This document shows positions 7,639 through 17,565 of a stretch of 64,000 nt of DNA, piece after piece (position 1 is the first letter of the stretch; each line of letters opens with the position of its first letter). The DNA comes from JAFDVL01 sp964631865. GTDB lineage: Bacteria; Acidobacteriota; Blastocatellia; RBC074. The stretch covers positions 1 to 64,000 of the forward strand of contig CAZWAK010000024.1 of NCBI GenBank assembly GCA_964631865.1, written 5' to 3'. The notes beneath the pieces were generated by a model. That model did no database searches. It was given only the letters and a program-made list of their open reading frames with translations, and had not been told where the DNA came from. The position numbers were made by a program, and so were the translations under genes.

Positions 7639-8892
7639 ATGCCCGTGAACTATCGCCATCGCGTTTTGCTGCTGCTGTTTTTTCTCTCCATCATCACCTA
7701 TCTGGATCGCGTCTGCATCTCGGTCGCGGGGCCGCGCATGCAAGGCGAGTTGGACATTTCGCCGGAGCGTTGGGGCTGGGTCGTCGGCGCGTTCACGTTG
7801 TCGTATGCGATCTTTGAGATACCGGGCGGCGCAATGGGCGACCGCATTGGCCCGCGCAAAGTCTTGACGCGCATCGTGACGTGGTGGTCGGTCTTTACCA
7901 GCTTGACCGGAATGGTTTCGAACTTCTGGGTTTTACTGGCGACGCGGTTTGCGTTTGGCGCGGGCGAGGCGGGCGCGTATCCGAACAGTTCGTCGAGCAT
8001 TTCGCGCTGGTTTCCGACGGCTGAACGCGGACGCGCGCACGCCGTTGTGTGGATGGCGAGCCGCATCGGCGGCGCGATCTCGCCACTGCTCGTCGTGCCG
8101 ATTCAGCGCGCGTACGGCTGGCGTGCGTCGTTTCTCGCGTTTGGCGTCATCGGCATTGTGTGGGCGGCGATTTGGTATTGGTGGTATCGCGATCATCCGA
8201 GCGAAAAACAAGGCGTGACGCCAGCCGAATTGCAAACGATTGGCACGACGACCAAAAGCGCGCACACCGGTTTGCCCTGGGGTCACGTGCTGCGGCAATG
8301 GAACCTCTGGAAAATCATGCTGATGTACCACACCTATTGCTGGGGCAGTTATTTCTACCTTTCGTGGCTGCACACCTACCTGCAAAAAGGACGCGGCTTC
8401 ACAGAAGGCGAGATGGCGATTTTTTCGACCTTGCCATTCATCGTCGGCGCGTGCAGCAATCTGCTCGGCGGCACGTTGAGCGACAAATTGGTCAAGACAC
8501 ACGGCTTGAAATGGGGGCGGCGCAGCGTCGGCTTCGCGGGTTTGTTTCTGTCCGCCATCTTTCTGCTGCTGACGGCGTTGACGCCGAACAAAGTGCTGGC
8601 CGCGATTTTTCTCTCGCTCGGCTACGGCAGTATGGATTGTATGTTGCCCGTCTCGTGGGCCGTTTGCCTGGATGTTGGTGGCAAGAACGCAGGCGCAGTT
8701 TCCGGCACGATGAATATGGCCGGACAAGTCGGCTCGTTTCTGTCCTCGGTCGCATTTGGCTACTTGGTGGCCTACTTCGGCAATTACGACACGCCGCTGA
8801 TTCCGCTGGCGCTGTTTTTGTTCGTGAGCGCGTTTTTCTTTTTACGGATTGATCCGACGACGCCATTGGTTCCAGCCGCGCAGACAAGTTGA
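7639..8892 (+). CDS. MFS transporter, anion:cation symporter type
   Basis: The 417-residue protein has about twelve hydrophobic segments. It carries the loop 2-3 signature GGAMGDRIGPRKVL and the family-typical opening YLDRVCISVAGP and GAGEAGAYPN. These place it near the ACS family, whose members import hexuronates, glucarate or phthalate-like organic anions with protons. The substrate cannot be read from the sequence. It stands alone between the divergent RluD-type gene and a WD40 remnant, so context does not help. The ATG 7639 start is supported by the conserved N-terminus rather than a ribosome site. It is a cytoplasmic-membrane protein. Confidence 0.85.
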   Translation: MPVNYRHRVLLLLFFLSIITYLDRVCISVAGPRMQGELDISPERWGWVVGAFTLSYAIFEIPGGAMGDRIGPRKVLTRIVTWWSVFTSLTGMVSNFWVLLATRFAFGAGEAGAYPNSSSSISRWFPTAERGRAHAVVWMASRIGGAISPLLVVPIQRAYGWRASFLAFGVIGIVWAAIWYWWYRDHPSEKQGVTPAELQTIGTTTKSAHTGLPWGHVLRQWNLWKIMLMYHTYCWGSYFYLSWLHTYLQKGRGFTEGEMAIFSTLPFIVGACSNLLGGTLSDKLVKTHGLKWGRRSVGFAGLFLSAIFLLLTALTPNKVLAAIFLSLGYGSMDCMLPVSWAVCLDVGGKNAGAVSGTMNMAGQVGSFLSSVAFGYLVAYFGNYDTPLIPLALFLFVSAFFFLRIDPTTPLVPAAQTS

Positions 8893-9150
8893 ATAGGCCA
8901 GGATTTTGCGAAAAACGCGCGAAATGTTTTGCCTGATTCTGACATTAAGCGAAAAAGCATGGTGGCAATACACCATAACCGACAGACTTAATCAGCTATT
9001 GTATTGAACGTTTCCTGAAACAACCTTCGCCCCATCGGGATTGGTGTTGCTCATAGTGCAGGATTTTTTCCCGAGGCATGAGGGATTTTCCGATCACACT
9101 ACGCTTTCCTCCATGACAGAAAGATTTTCCGACGCCTTTTTTCGAAATTC
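8893..9150. other. Spacer with no recognised gene
   Basis: About 260 bases between the transporter and the WD40 remnant. No coding frame or convincing terminator was recognised. It may contain decayed upstream parts of the WD40 gene. Confidence 0.35.
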
Positions 9151-9555
9151 GTCACATTATATAGCAGCGGTGATGATGGCACCGTCCGATTCTGGGATCT
9201 GAAGGCAAATGAACTGATTGCAAATTTACACTACTTGGAAGAGGGCTATCTTTGGACGACACCGCCAGACGAAATCGCCAAAGCAGGCTGGATTTGGACT
9301 GACCGCCCCGACCTCATCAACGTCTATGAATGCGATGAAGATGGCAGCAACCCGCGCTTCCTGGCCGACAATGACCCGCTGTAGAAAGAATACCTGTCCA
9401 TCTACAACAACCAGCAGATGGTGATGAGCCGGATCAATGAACCTGCGAAGTATCGGGCCTTGCTGCAAGGCTATCAGGCGCGCATCGGCCAGCAGGCGGT
9501 CAAAGCGATAGCCGCCGCCAACCGGCGAATGTTGACGCACAGGACACAAGACTGA
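9151..9555 (+). pseudogene. 3' remnant of a WD40-repeat protein with in-frame stop
   Basis: The frame reads YSSGDDGTVRFWDLKANEL, a classic last WD40 blade (GDDGTVRFWD). A non-propeller tail follows, which a TAG at 9382-9384 interrupts before it continues in frame (EYLSIYNNQQMVMSRINEP) to TGA 9553-9555. There is no plausible start codon and only one blade remains. It is the decayed 3' end of a larger WD40 gene. The reading frame after the stop is still intact, so decay is recent or the stop is a single point mutation or sequencing error. Confidence 0.7.
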
Positions 9556-9700
9556 TCTGAATGAACGCCGCGCAAGCGCGAGGTGTCTGTACCAATGGGG
9601 TGGTATATCTTTTCCTGTCCGTTTGTAATGGCCGACGAACGGGCGGAAATGTTGGGACGACTCGAAAATAATTCTAGCTGGCTAAGCGACGGGAACTGAA

Positions 9701-10447
9701 TTATGTGACTGCGCCGCCATCAACGGTCACGACTTCGCCGTTCATATAGCTGTTGCGATCTGACACCATGAAGGCGGCAAATTCGGCGAGTTCTTCGGGA
9801 TGGCCACGTCGCCCTTTGGCACACCACAGTTCGTGAAGCTGCAAAAACTTGTCCGGTAACGCATCCGACAAATCCGTATCGAAAATCCCCGCCGCAATCG
9901 CGTTAACCGTAATGCCGAACGTAGCGGCTTCGCGCGACAAACACTTCGTGAAGCCAATGATCGCGGCCTTCGAGGTCGCATAGTGAACCGCCGTCGGAAG
10001 CGAACGAATCGCGCCGATGCTGGTCATATTCAAAATGTTACCGGCGCGCTGGCGAATCATGTATTTGTAGACAGGCTTCGTCACATTGAAGACGCCGTTG
10101 ACGTTGGTGTCAATCACTTCGTCCCACGCTCGTTCGGTCGTCGTGGCAAACATATCGCCGCGATTGATGGCCGCGTTGTTCACCAAAATATCAATGCGCC
10201 CGAACTGCTCGTGAATTTGCTTCACCATCTTGATGATGCCGGGACGGTCGGTGACTGAGACTTTGAACGACAAACCTTGCCGCCCGAACGATTGAATTTT
10301 ATCTACGGTTGCGGCGGCGCGCTCATCGCTGACATTGTAATTGAACGCAATGTCCGCGCCTTCGCGCGCGAAGACTTCGCACAACGCCCGTCCGATGCCG
10401 CGCGAGCCGCCCGTGATGATGACTTTTTTTCCTTCTAATAAACCCAT
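9701..10447 (-). CDS. FabG-like short-chain dehydrogenase/reductase
   Basis: The 248-residue product is a classical SDR: TGGSRGIG NAD(P)-binding loop (12-19), NNAA (90-93), and catalytic Asn115, Ser143, Tyr156 and Lys160 (YATSK). The closest named relatives are 3-oxoacyl-ACP reductases, but paralogues with other alcohol or ketone substrates are common, so no symbol is given. ATG 10447 is chosen because the conserved fold begins there. The frame could extend to 10528, inside the preceding M48 gene. It is the last gene of a six-gene minus-strand run, 10 bases after the M48 stop. Confidence 0.85.
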   Translation of the reverse strand: MGLLEGKKVIITGGSRGIGRALCEVFAREGADIAFNYNVSDERAAATVDKIQSFGRQGLSFKVSVTDRPGIIKMVKQIHEQFGRIDILVNNAAINRGDMFATTTERAWDEVIDTNVNGVFNVTKPVYKYMIRQRAGNILNMTSIGAIRSLPTAVHYATSKAAIIGFTKCLSREAATFGITVNAIAAGIFDTDLSDALPDKFLQLHELWCAKGRRGHPEELAEFAAFMVSDRNSYMNGEVVTVDGGAVT

Positions 10448-10457
10448 AGGTAAAAAA

Positions 10458-11315
10458 TTAAGGGGTCTTGGTCGTAGGCCAATTTTCAAATTGCAGATAG
10501 CCGTCCACGTGCCAACGATCCAATTCATGCGCGCGCAGAATCGGCACGGGATGCGAGCGATACGTCGTCAACAAACCTTTGTAGGCGCGATTCAATAACG
10601 ATTCGTCGGCTGCTTCATACGCCCGCACCTGCTCTAAAAACTCTGCGTGATCCATTTCTTCGTACAACCGACTCGCCCCGCCCGCCATTTTCATGAAGCT
10701 TTGCAAACACGGATCGAGTTCCTGCACACATAATAATCCAGCGCGATCACAGGTCAATTCTGCCTTGCGGTACCAGTCGTACAGCGCAATCGCGATGGCC
10801 TGCCCGATGATCGTGCCGATGCCGAGCGTGGCTTGTCCGATGATTTCGATGATGAGCGAAATGTTGTTCGCCAGCGTCGTGTACAGCACGTGATTCGCCT
10901 TGATATGACCGAGTTCGTGGCCGATGACAAAGAACGTTTCTTCGTCGTCCAGCAAGTCAATCAGCCCCGTCGTCAGCACGACAAACGGTTTGGTGTGCCC
11001 GTACGTGAACGCATTCGGGACGGGATCGAGCCGCACATAAAATTCCGGCTCTTCAATGTCCAGCACCTTGCAGCCCCAGCCCAACGCGCGATGCAAGCGC
11101 CCGAACATTTTCGGCGTCACGCGCACGCTGCTCGAAATGTTGTCGAGGTAGAAGATGCGCTCCAGACTGTACTCCATCACTTTGGCGATGACTTTATCCA
11201 GCGCGGGAACTTGTTTGAGGGCTTCGGTCGCCGAGACATCCAACGGATGCTGAAAGTCCTTCGCCGTGAGGCCGGGGTAAGTGCGCAATCGTTTCTTCTT
11301 TTTTCGCTCGGTCAT
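10458..11315 (-). CDS. M48-family zinc metallopeptidase
   Basis: The 285-residue protein contains GHELGHIKANH (zinc ligands His133 and His137, catalytic Glu134) and a downstream AELTCDRAGL box supplying the third ligand Glu185. A hydrophobic stretch at 146-178 may dip into the membrane. The N-terminal part (residues 30-100) resembles stand-alone M48 proteins of the type that open with a basic segment. Such enzymes act in membrane or envelope quality control. The exact role here is unknown. It sits in the minus-strand run between the glycosyltransferase and the SDR gene, spaced 24 and 10 bases. Confidence 0.85.
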   Translation of the reverse strand: MTERKKKKRLRTYPGLTAKDFQHPLDVSATEALKQVPALDKVIAKVMEYSLERIFYLDNISSSVRVTPKMFGRLHRALGWGCKVLDIEEPEFYVRLDPVPNAFTYGHTKPFVVLTTGLIDLLDDEETFFVIGHELGHIKANHVLYTTLANNISLIIEIIGQATLGIGTIIGQAIAIALYDWYRKAELTCDRAGLLCVQELDPCLQSFMKMAGGASRLYEEMDHAEFLEQVRAYEAADESLLNRAYKGLLTTYRSHPVPILRAHELDRWHVDGYLQFENWPTTKTP

Positions 11316-11338
11316 GGCTGATTGCTCATGGCTGTGGG

Positions 11339-12547
11339 TTAGGGCGTGTGCGCCCGCGAGGCTTGCACCATCGGCAGTTCCGGCGCGGGCGGCTCCAGCT
11401 TGCGCGTAATTTCCTGCACGATGCGGCGTGTTGCATCCGGGATGGCAATTTTCGCCGCCGCCAGACGCAAGGCCGCGTGTTCCGCCGGGCTGGCAATCAA
11501 GCGGCGCACAATCGGAACGACATCATTGGCGCGTTCAAGCAGGATGCCTGCTTTGTGGCGCGCGAGCAACTGCGCGGTTTGCGATTCCTGCGGCATCGGC
11601 GGCGTCGTGACATCGGCGATGATGGGCAAGCGAGAGGCCAACGCTTCAAACGTCGTCAGCCCGCCGAGCTTCGAGACCATCACATCCGCCGCGCGCATCA
11701 ACTTCTCCATCGCGTCCGTGTAGCCGATGATTTTGATGGGAAACGCCGAACGCTTCGCCAAACGAGCCACATCGGTTTGCAATTCGTCGTTGCGCCCGGC
11801 GAGAAAGATTGCCTGCGCGTTTTCCAGTTGTCGCCCTTCGTCTACCATCTGCTCGAAGATGCGCGGAATATTGCCGCCGCCAATCCAGCCCGCGTTGACA
11901 AAGACTGTGAATTTCTCCGGGTCAAGCCCCAACTCCGCCCGCGCCGTCGCACGCTCTTCTTCGTTTTCGTACTGAAACTTCGGATGAATCGGGATGCCGC
12001 AGATTTTGATTTTGTCCGGGCTGATGCCGTAATCAATCAATTGCTGCTGCGCCTCTTCCGTCGCCACCAAATACAAACTCACATCTTCGCACGCCCAACC
12101 GCTCCAAAAGCCGTAGCACGGATCAGTCACAACGGTGACAAGCGGAATTGTATCGAGCAACCCCAATTCCTTCATCACGCGCGCAAACAAATGCTGCGTC
12201 ATCGGATGCACTGAGATCACCACTTGCGGACAAAACCGCTCGAACAGTTGCCGCAGGTAATTCGTGCCGAGCCGATAAAACAAATTCGATTCGTTCGGTT
12301 TGAAGCGTTCAATCGCCGCGTAGTAATACTTCATCAACGGCTGATGATGGCGCAGCAGATAGTTGTAGAAATCCGCGAGCTTCTTCGCCAGAAAGTGCGA
12401 TTCTTCAATGGCGCGGGCGATGTTGACCAGACAATCGGGAGCCGAGAATCGTTTCAATCCGTCAGCAATCGCAGCGGCTGCGCTCGTGTGCCCGCCGCCT
12501 GTGGCGGACGTGATGATCAGGAACTTTTTAGCGATGTCTTGAGACAT
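11339..12547 (-). CDS. MGDG synthase-like glycolipid glycosyltransferase (GT28)
   Basis: The 402-residue protein opens with FLIITSATGGGHTSAAAAIADGL, the glycine-rich acceptor-binding loop of MGDG synthases and UgtP-type diacylglycerol glucosyltransferases. The C-terminal GT28 half carries the donor-site region GGLTTFEALASRLP (about residues 295-308). Members move galactose or glucose from a UDP-sugar to diacylglycerol at the inner face of the membrane. Sugar and acceptor are not readable from motifs. The gene follows the small coiled-coil gene by 24 bases and precedes the M48 peptidase, so it belongs to the same transcript. Confidence 0.85.
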   Translation of the reverse strand: MSQDIAKKFLIITSATGGGHTSAAAAIADGLKRFSAPDCLVNIARAIEESHFLAKKLADFYNYLLRHHQPLMKYYYAAIERFKPNESNLFYRLGTNYLRQLFERFCPQVVISVHPMTQHLFARVMKELGLLDTIPLVTVVTDPCYGFWSGWACEDVSLYLVATEEAQQQLIDYGISPDKIKICGIPIHPKFQYENEEERATARAELGLDPEKFTVFVNAGWIGGGNIPRIFEQMVDEGRQLENAQAIFLAGRNDELQTDVARLAKRSAFPIKIIGYTDAMEKLMRAADVMVSKLGGLTTFEALASRLPIIADVTTPPMPQESQTAQLLARHKAGILLERANDVVPIVRRLIASPAEHAALRLAAAKIAIPDATRRIVQEITRKLEPPAPELPMVQASRAHTP

Positions 12548-12571
12548 GGGGAAGATGAATCAGGGCAAACC

Positions 12572-12832
12572 TTATTCTTTGTCTTTCTTTTTTTCGGCAG
12601 GCGGCAATCGCTTTTCAAATTTCAGCATTTCAATCTGCAACTGTAACGCCAGTTTTTCCCTCTCATCGCGGTCTTTTTGTGCGTTCATATCAAGCTTGTC
12701 AGATATGCGTTGCAACAAAAGCGAATGTTCGAGGACGAGGCGTTCCAACCGTTTCATATCTTCGCGCAGGCGTTCCTGGTCTCTTGCCAAAGTCAGAACG
12801 TTCTGGATGAAAGAGAACATGTCTTTCCACAT
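12572..12832 (-). CDS. Small coiled-coil protein, unknown function
   Basis: The 86-residue product (MWKDMFSFIQNVLTLARDQE...) is highly charged and predicted helical over most of its length, with heptad-like spacing, and ends in a lysine-rich tail. I recognise no family. ATG 12832 lies two bases after the stop of the previous small gene and has GAGGGG eight bases upstream. A TTG six bases earlier is also possible. Tight coupling with the 61-residue coiled-coil gene suggests the two products interact. Confidence 0.7.
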   Translation of the reverse strand: MWKDMFSFIQNVLTLARDQERLREDMKRLERLVLEHSLLLQRISDKLDMNAQKDRDEREKLALQLQIEMLKFEKRLPPAEKKKDKE

Positions 12833-12834
12833 TA

Positions 12835-13020
12835 TCAAACCCCTCGCAGTTTGGATGTGACGACTTCAATTTGTTCCAGCAGTTGGTCGCTCTCTTCGCG
12901 CGAGCGTTGGATGCGATTCAGCGAAGTTTCCAGTTCTTGATTGGCCAAGCGTAAAAACTCTTGAGCACTCGCGTCATCTTTCACAGCTTCAAAATTGATC
13001 GGGAAATTTACTTCGCTCAT
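12835..13020 (-). CDS. Very small coiled-coil protein, unknown function
   Basis: The 61-residue acidic protein (MSEVNFPINFEAVKDDASAQ...) is mostly one amphipathic helix. AAGGAG stands eight bases before ATG 13020, a strong ribosome site that supports a real gene despite its size. It lies 28 bases after the radical SAM gene and two bases before the next coiled-coil gene. It could be a small partner or substrate of the neighbouring enzymes. The sequence lacks the Cys-rich or Gly-rich core expected of a RiPP precursor, so I do not claim that. Confidence 0.65.
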   Translation of the reverse strand: MSEVNFPINFEAVKDDASAQEFLRLANQELETSLNRIQRSREESDQLLEQIEVVTSKLRGV

Positions 13021-13047
13021 AAAAAAACTCCTTGCCCCCTCATATTT

Positions 13048-14199
<1,152 letters not shown>

Positions 14200-14376
14200 C
14201 AAAGTTCCTAACATGGCCAGCCAGCCAAAGTTTTCCAGGTCAAAGCGACTGCCTATTAAGCTTTTTTTGCGTGCCAATGTCAATCGCTCACAATAGTTGT
14301 TTTGCTTTGGTGCAAAAAAGTGTTAACCTGCGCCGTCGGTTTGACGAGGAGAATTGGCACAGGCAAGACAGGGTGC

Positions 14377-14470
14377 GACGGAATGTCCTGCGCGACATTC
14401 GTTCCTACCGAAAGACATAAAGGGGATGTCTACGCTGCCTTACCAAGCGATATATTTCGATAAGGAGAGC
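14377..14470 (+). promoter_or_regulatory. Folded leader hiding the ribosome site of the zinc-ribbon gene
   Basis: Three consecutive hairpins precede the gene at 14479: GAATGTC/GACATTC (14381-14387 with 14394-14400), AGACAT/ATGTCT (14413-14418 with 14426-14431) and CCTTA/TAAGG (14438-14442 with 14461-14465). The last pairs with the Shine-Dalgarno AAGGAG. The same TTTCGATAAGGAG end occurs before the glutaredoxin gene at 24289. No known riboswitch class was recognised. Confidence 0.4.
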
Positions 14471-14478
14471 TACTCAGC

Positions 14479-15078
14479 ATGACTAAATGCCCAGCATGCC
14501 GGAGTGATAGAGTATACAAAGGGTATCGCCCCGCCCCAATCCTGCTCCGGCTCATCCGCATTCATGAGTTTTTGTGTGAAGGCTGTAATCTACAGTTTCG
14601 CGCGTTTTCGCTCTTGCCGCCGCGCTCGCGCCGCCGCAAAGGCAAAAATAAGAGCAGCCATTCGCCGGATAACGCGCGCCTCATTGAACACAACGTTCAG
14701 GTCAGAATTGTAGAGCCTACGCCACTACCCCTCAACAATCCGCAAGCGAATCCGCTGTTGGCACAGGCGACCAGTGCCGGAGCCACGAGTGTGGCGTCGC
14801 TGCCGCCGCCCACCAGGGCAGCGGCCAGTGACCCTGCGAAACCTACGATCAAAGCCCAATGGCAGATGCCTGCGGGAACGTTGGAAGAACTCGAAACGCG
14901 CCGTCAATCGCATCGCTCGCATCAAGTTTGCACGCAATGCGGACAATCCGACACCGAGCGACGACGACGCAAAGTATGGGAAAAAGTCGCCTTTATGTTT
15001 ACCTCCATTCGCGCCTACAAATGCCGCATCTGTGGCAACGACTTTTACGCCCGCCGCAAGCCGAAACACGAAGCCTAA
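14479..15078 (+). CDS. Protein with N- and C-terminal zinc-ribbon Cys pairs
   Basis: The 199-residue protein has CPAC (4-7) with CEGC (33-36) and a second set CTQC (151-154) with CRIC (182-185). Two zinc ribbons therefore flank a basic, Pro/Ala-rich linker of about 100 residues. It has no enzymatic motif and no membrane segment of note. Such proteins often bind nucleic acid or protein partners, but I cannot assign a role. AAGGAG lies 12 bases before ATG 14479, inside a predicted hairpin. The gene converges on the exported-protein gene at 15090 with a 11-base gap. Confidence 0.7.
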   Translation: MTKCPACRSDRVYKGYRPAPILLRLIRIHEFLCEGCNLQFRAFSLLPPRSRRRKGKNKSSHSPDNARLIEHNVQVRIVEPTPLPLNNPQANPLLAQATSAGATSVASLPPPTRAAASDPAKPTIKAQWQMPAGTLEELETRRQSHRSHQVCTQCGQSDTERRRRKVWEKVAFMFTSIRAYKCRICGNDFYARRKPKHEA

Positions 15079-15089
15079 CCCTTGACCGA

Positions 15090-15626
15090 TTAGGGCACAG
15101 AAAACGGCAACACCCAATTGCCGTAGACCAACACGCCGGTTTTCATCTCATCCAGCAAGCGCGGGAAGCTCAGCGTTAGTTCATACGCTTGACCCGGTTT
15201 GAGTTGAATGCGCCCGCTGTCTGGAACTTTACCGACAGCAGGCGTGCGGTCTTTCAGCTTGTATTCGTTGCATTGTTCATCGCGCAAGTACGACCGGCCT
15301 TGTTCGTTGATCAGCCACCGCCCACGACTCATCGAATATTGTGGCACATAAAAATCGGCGGCCTCCTCGACGGCCTGCGCCACAACTTTGACGCTCGTGC
15401 GCTCCGGCTCATTGCGAAGCTCTATGATCGTGAGGCGCACCTTGCCATCGGGTTGTGTGTCGGGTGTGCAAGTGCTCAGTTTCGGGCGCGCGACGGGCGT
15501 TGGTGACGGCACGTCTCTGACCACGAAGTGCCGGATGCGCCGCCACGAGTCTGTGCTGACGATCACCGCCGAGACGAGCAGACACGCGGCGGCGAGCAGA
15601 CCGATGTGGAGCCATTTGCGTTCCAT
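15090..15626 (-). CDS. Membrane-anchored hypothetical protein next to the PEP-dikinase-like gene
   Basis: The 178-residue product begins MERKWLHIGLLAAACLLVSA, one N-terminal membrane or signal segment, followed by a Pro/Thr linker and a soluble domain rich in beta-strand-like stretches (VRLTIIELRNE, QAYELTLSFPRLL, VLVYGNWVLPFSV). The last part resembles an Ig-like fold of the DUF4352 kind, but I am not sure. ATG 15626 has AGGTGA eight bases upstream and starts four bases after the stop of the PEP-dikinase-like gene, so translation is probably coupled. Joint function at the envelope is inferred. Confidence 0.7.
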   Translation of the reverse strand: MERKWLHIGLLAAACLLVSAVIVSTDSWRRIRHFVVRDVPSPTPVARPKLSTCTPDTQPDGKVRLTIIELRNEPERTSVKVVAQAVEEAADFYVPQYSMSRGRWLINEQGRSYLRDEQCNEYKLKDRTPAVGKVPDSGRIQLKPGQAYELTLSFPRLLDEMKTGVLVYGNWVLPFSVP

Positions 15627-15630
15627 AAAT

Positions 15631-17562
15631 TCACCTCGCGCGCACATACGGACGCGCTTGCACAATGTAAATTTGCTGGCCGACCGTGAGCCATTCGATG
15701 TCCTGGTCGCGGCCACTGAACGTGCGTTTGATTTGCTGTGCGGCGCGCGCCAATCGTTTGACGAGATCATTCGTCAGCACCGCGCGTTGGGTTTCGATTT
15801 TGATTTCGCGCACGCCGCCCTGTGCGTCGAATTTGAGCATCGTGTCATCGTCCGAGCGCGTCAGCACTTTGATTGCGCCGGAACGCGGCGCGTAAATGAT
15901 TTGCTCGGCGACGCGCTTGCCTTCGACGACGCGAATGCCCAGCCCGCGTTTGGCGTTCAAGTAAATCGCGCCTTGGTCTTCCGCGTCGAAAGGATTCGTC
16001 GTAATCATCACGCCCGCCGCATCGGCGTTGATGGCTTCCTGCACCAAGACCGAAGCATAGACCGCCGAGTGATTGATGCCCGCACTTTCGCGCGCTTCGT
16101 AGGCTTCGTAATTCCACAGCGACGCCCACACGGTTTTGATGGCTTCTTCCAATGCCGCATCGCTTTTGACGTTCGGCACGCTCGTGTACAAACCTGCGCC
16201 GCTGAAGTTCGGCAAATCTTCCGAGTTCGTCGAACTGCGCGCGAACACGCCTTTTTGTTGCAAGCTGCCGAACACCGCACGAACTTTCGCGCGCAGGAGT
16301 TTTTGAAATTCCGCCGTGTGTTTGCCCGCTTGAATGCTTCGCCGCAGTTCGGCCAAACGTTGCTTGCGATATGCCGCATCGTGATTGAAGCGGTCGTTGC
16401 CGAGCAACGTCACGATTTCTTCGTCCAGTTTGTTGGCTTGCAAAAACTCCTCGTAAAACACAAACGGAATGCTGAATCCGCCGGGCACGATCACGCCGGG
16501 AATTTTGCCGAGTTGCACGGCGTGCAGCACTTCGCCGAGGTTCGCGGCCTTTGCGCCGAAGCGTTGCGAATGCTTCATCCGCTGGGCTTTGAGTTCGGTG
16601 AGTTGTTTGAATTCGAGATCGGCTTCGGGCGTGAGCAAGTCTGAACGTTCAGCGAGTTTGCGTCCGGCTTCGGCGGTTTCTTTCGTTTCCGCCGCGCGCA
16701 GCACAAAGCCGTCTTCGCGCGCCTCGAAGTACACGAATTTGCCAACAAGTGCCTTGAAAATCTCGTCGGCATTTTTGACATACGCATTCGGAACGCCCCA
16801 GCCCGCCGCGAGCAAATTTACGTGCGCGAGCGGCGTCGAGAAATTCGTCGTGATGATGCCGGACACGGGCGTGAGCGTGAGCGGTGCTTCGCGGAAGATG
16901 ACGATTTCGTTGCGATCCAAAATGATGTCGTCCGTCAATTTGTCCACGATGCGCAACAGCCCGACCGCTTTGGCCTGATGCAGCGGCAAATAATCTTTCG
17001 CCTCGCCGAGGTCTGCCGCGCGCAAGATGGGCAAGCCTTTGATCTGCGCGGCGATGCTGTCCTGAAGTTTGGAATTCGGCTTGAAATGGAGCGGCACAAA
17101 AAACGAGGCGCTGAGTTTTTGCTGTGCTTCGCCGAGCAATTCCGCCGTCAACAAATCGCCTTCCCAAAATTCAAACGTGAACTGATTGGCTTTCGTTTGC
17201 CACGCAATCGTGCCGAGCAGAAAGCGGCGCTTGCTTTCGAGATAATTGTGCTTGAAGAATTCCTGCCCGCGTTCGAGCGTGAGATAATTCGCGTTGACGA
17301 AATCTTTGTGGAATGAATACCGCTTGGAATTGACGTAATAGACTTTGCCTTGCGCCGCGCGATCAATCACGAACATCAAATGCGGCAGCGCGTAAAATCG
17401 GCCTTGATAATAAATGCGCGCGAGTTGATCGAACTCAGCGCGCGATTGAATTTGATCACGCGAACGCGGCATGGTCGCCGTTGCTGAAACGGCATCGCGT
17501 TTGGGCTGCGCGCTGGCGGTGGCGAGCAGCAGGAGCAGTAAACATGTCGTGAGGAGTCTCAT
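15631..17562 (-). CDS. Exported PEP/pyruvate-binding dikinase-like protein with reversed domain order
   Basis: The 643-residue product starts with MRLLTTCLLLLLLATASAQ, a signal peptide. After a domain of unknown type, residues about 225-290 resemble the phosphohistidine swivel domain of PEP synthases (SGIITTNFSTPLAHVNLLA, candidate His247). The ATP-grasp PEP/pyruvate-binding domain follows from about 340 to the end (FGAKAANLGEV, VFARSSTNSEDLPNFSGAG, DIEWLTVGQQIYIVQARP). In PEP synthase and PPDK the ATP-grasp domain comes first. Export and the swapped order make a classical metabolic role unlikely, since ATP is not available outside. The open frame runs on upstream to 18519 opposite tilS, but ATG 17562 begins the signal peptide. 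Confidence 0.75.
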   Translation of the reverse strand: MRLLTTCLLLLLLATASAQPKRDAVSATATMPRSRDQIQSRAEFDQLARIYYQGRFYALPHLMFVIDRAAQGKVYYVNSKRYSFHKDFVNANYLTLERGQEFFKHNYLESKRRFLLGTIAWQTKANQFTFEFWEGDLLTAELLGEAQQKLSASFFVPLHFKPNSKLQDSIAAQIKGLPILRAADLGEAKDYLPLHQAKAVGLLRIVDKLTDDIILDRNEIVIFREAPLTLTPVSGIITTNFSTPLAHVNLLAAGWGVPNAYVKNADEIFKALVGKFVYFEAREDGFVLRAAETKETAEAGRKLAERSDLLTPEADLEFKQLTELKAQRMKHSQRFGAKAANLGEVLHAVQLGKIPGVIVPGGFSIPFVFYEEFLQANKLDEEIVTLLGNDRFNHDAAYRKQRLAELRRSIQAGKHTAEFQKLLRAKVRAVFGSLQQKGVFARSSTNSEDLPNFSGAGLYTSVPNVKSDAALEEAIKTVWASLWNYEAYEARESAGINHSAVYASVLVQEAINADAAGVMITTNPFDAEDQGAIYLNAKRGLGIRVVEGKRVAEQIIYAPRSGAIKVLTRSDDDTMLKFDAQGGVREIKIETQRAVLTNDLVKRLARAAQQIKRTFSGRDQDIEWLTVGQQIYIVQARPYVRAR

Positions 17563-17565
17563 AAA

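Noticed and set aside
12572..13020. RiPP precursor peptides for the radical SAM enzyme
   Set aside because: Both small proteins are long charged helices without a Cys/Gly/Ala-rich core or leader cleavage motif.
14377..14470. Cyclic-di-GMP riboswitch in the zinc-ribbon leader
   Set aside because: GGCACAGGCAAGAC only vaguely resembles the class I core, and the other conserved segments are missing.
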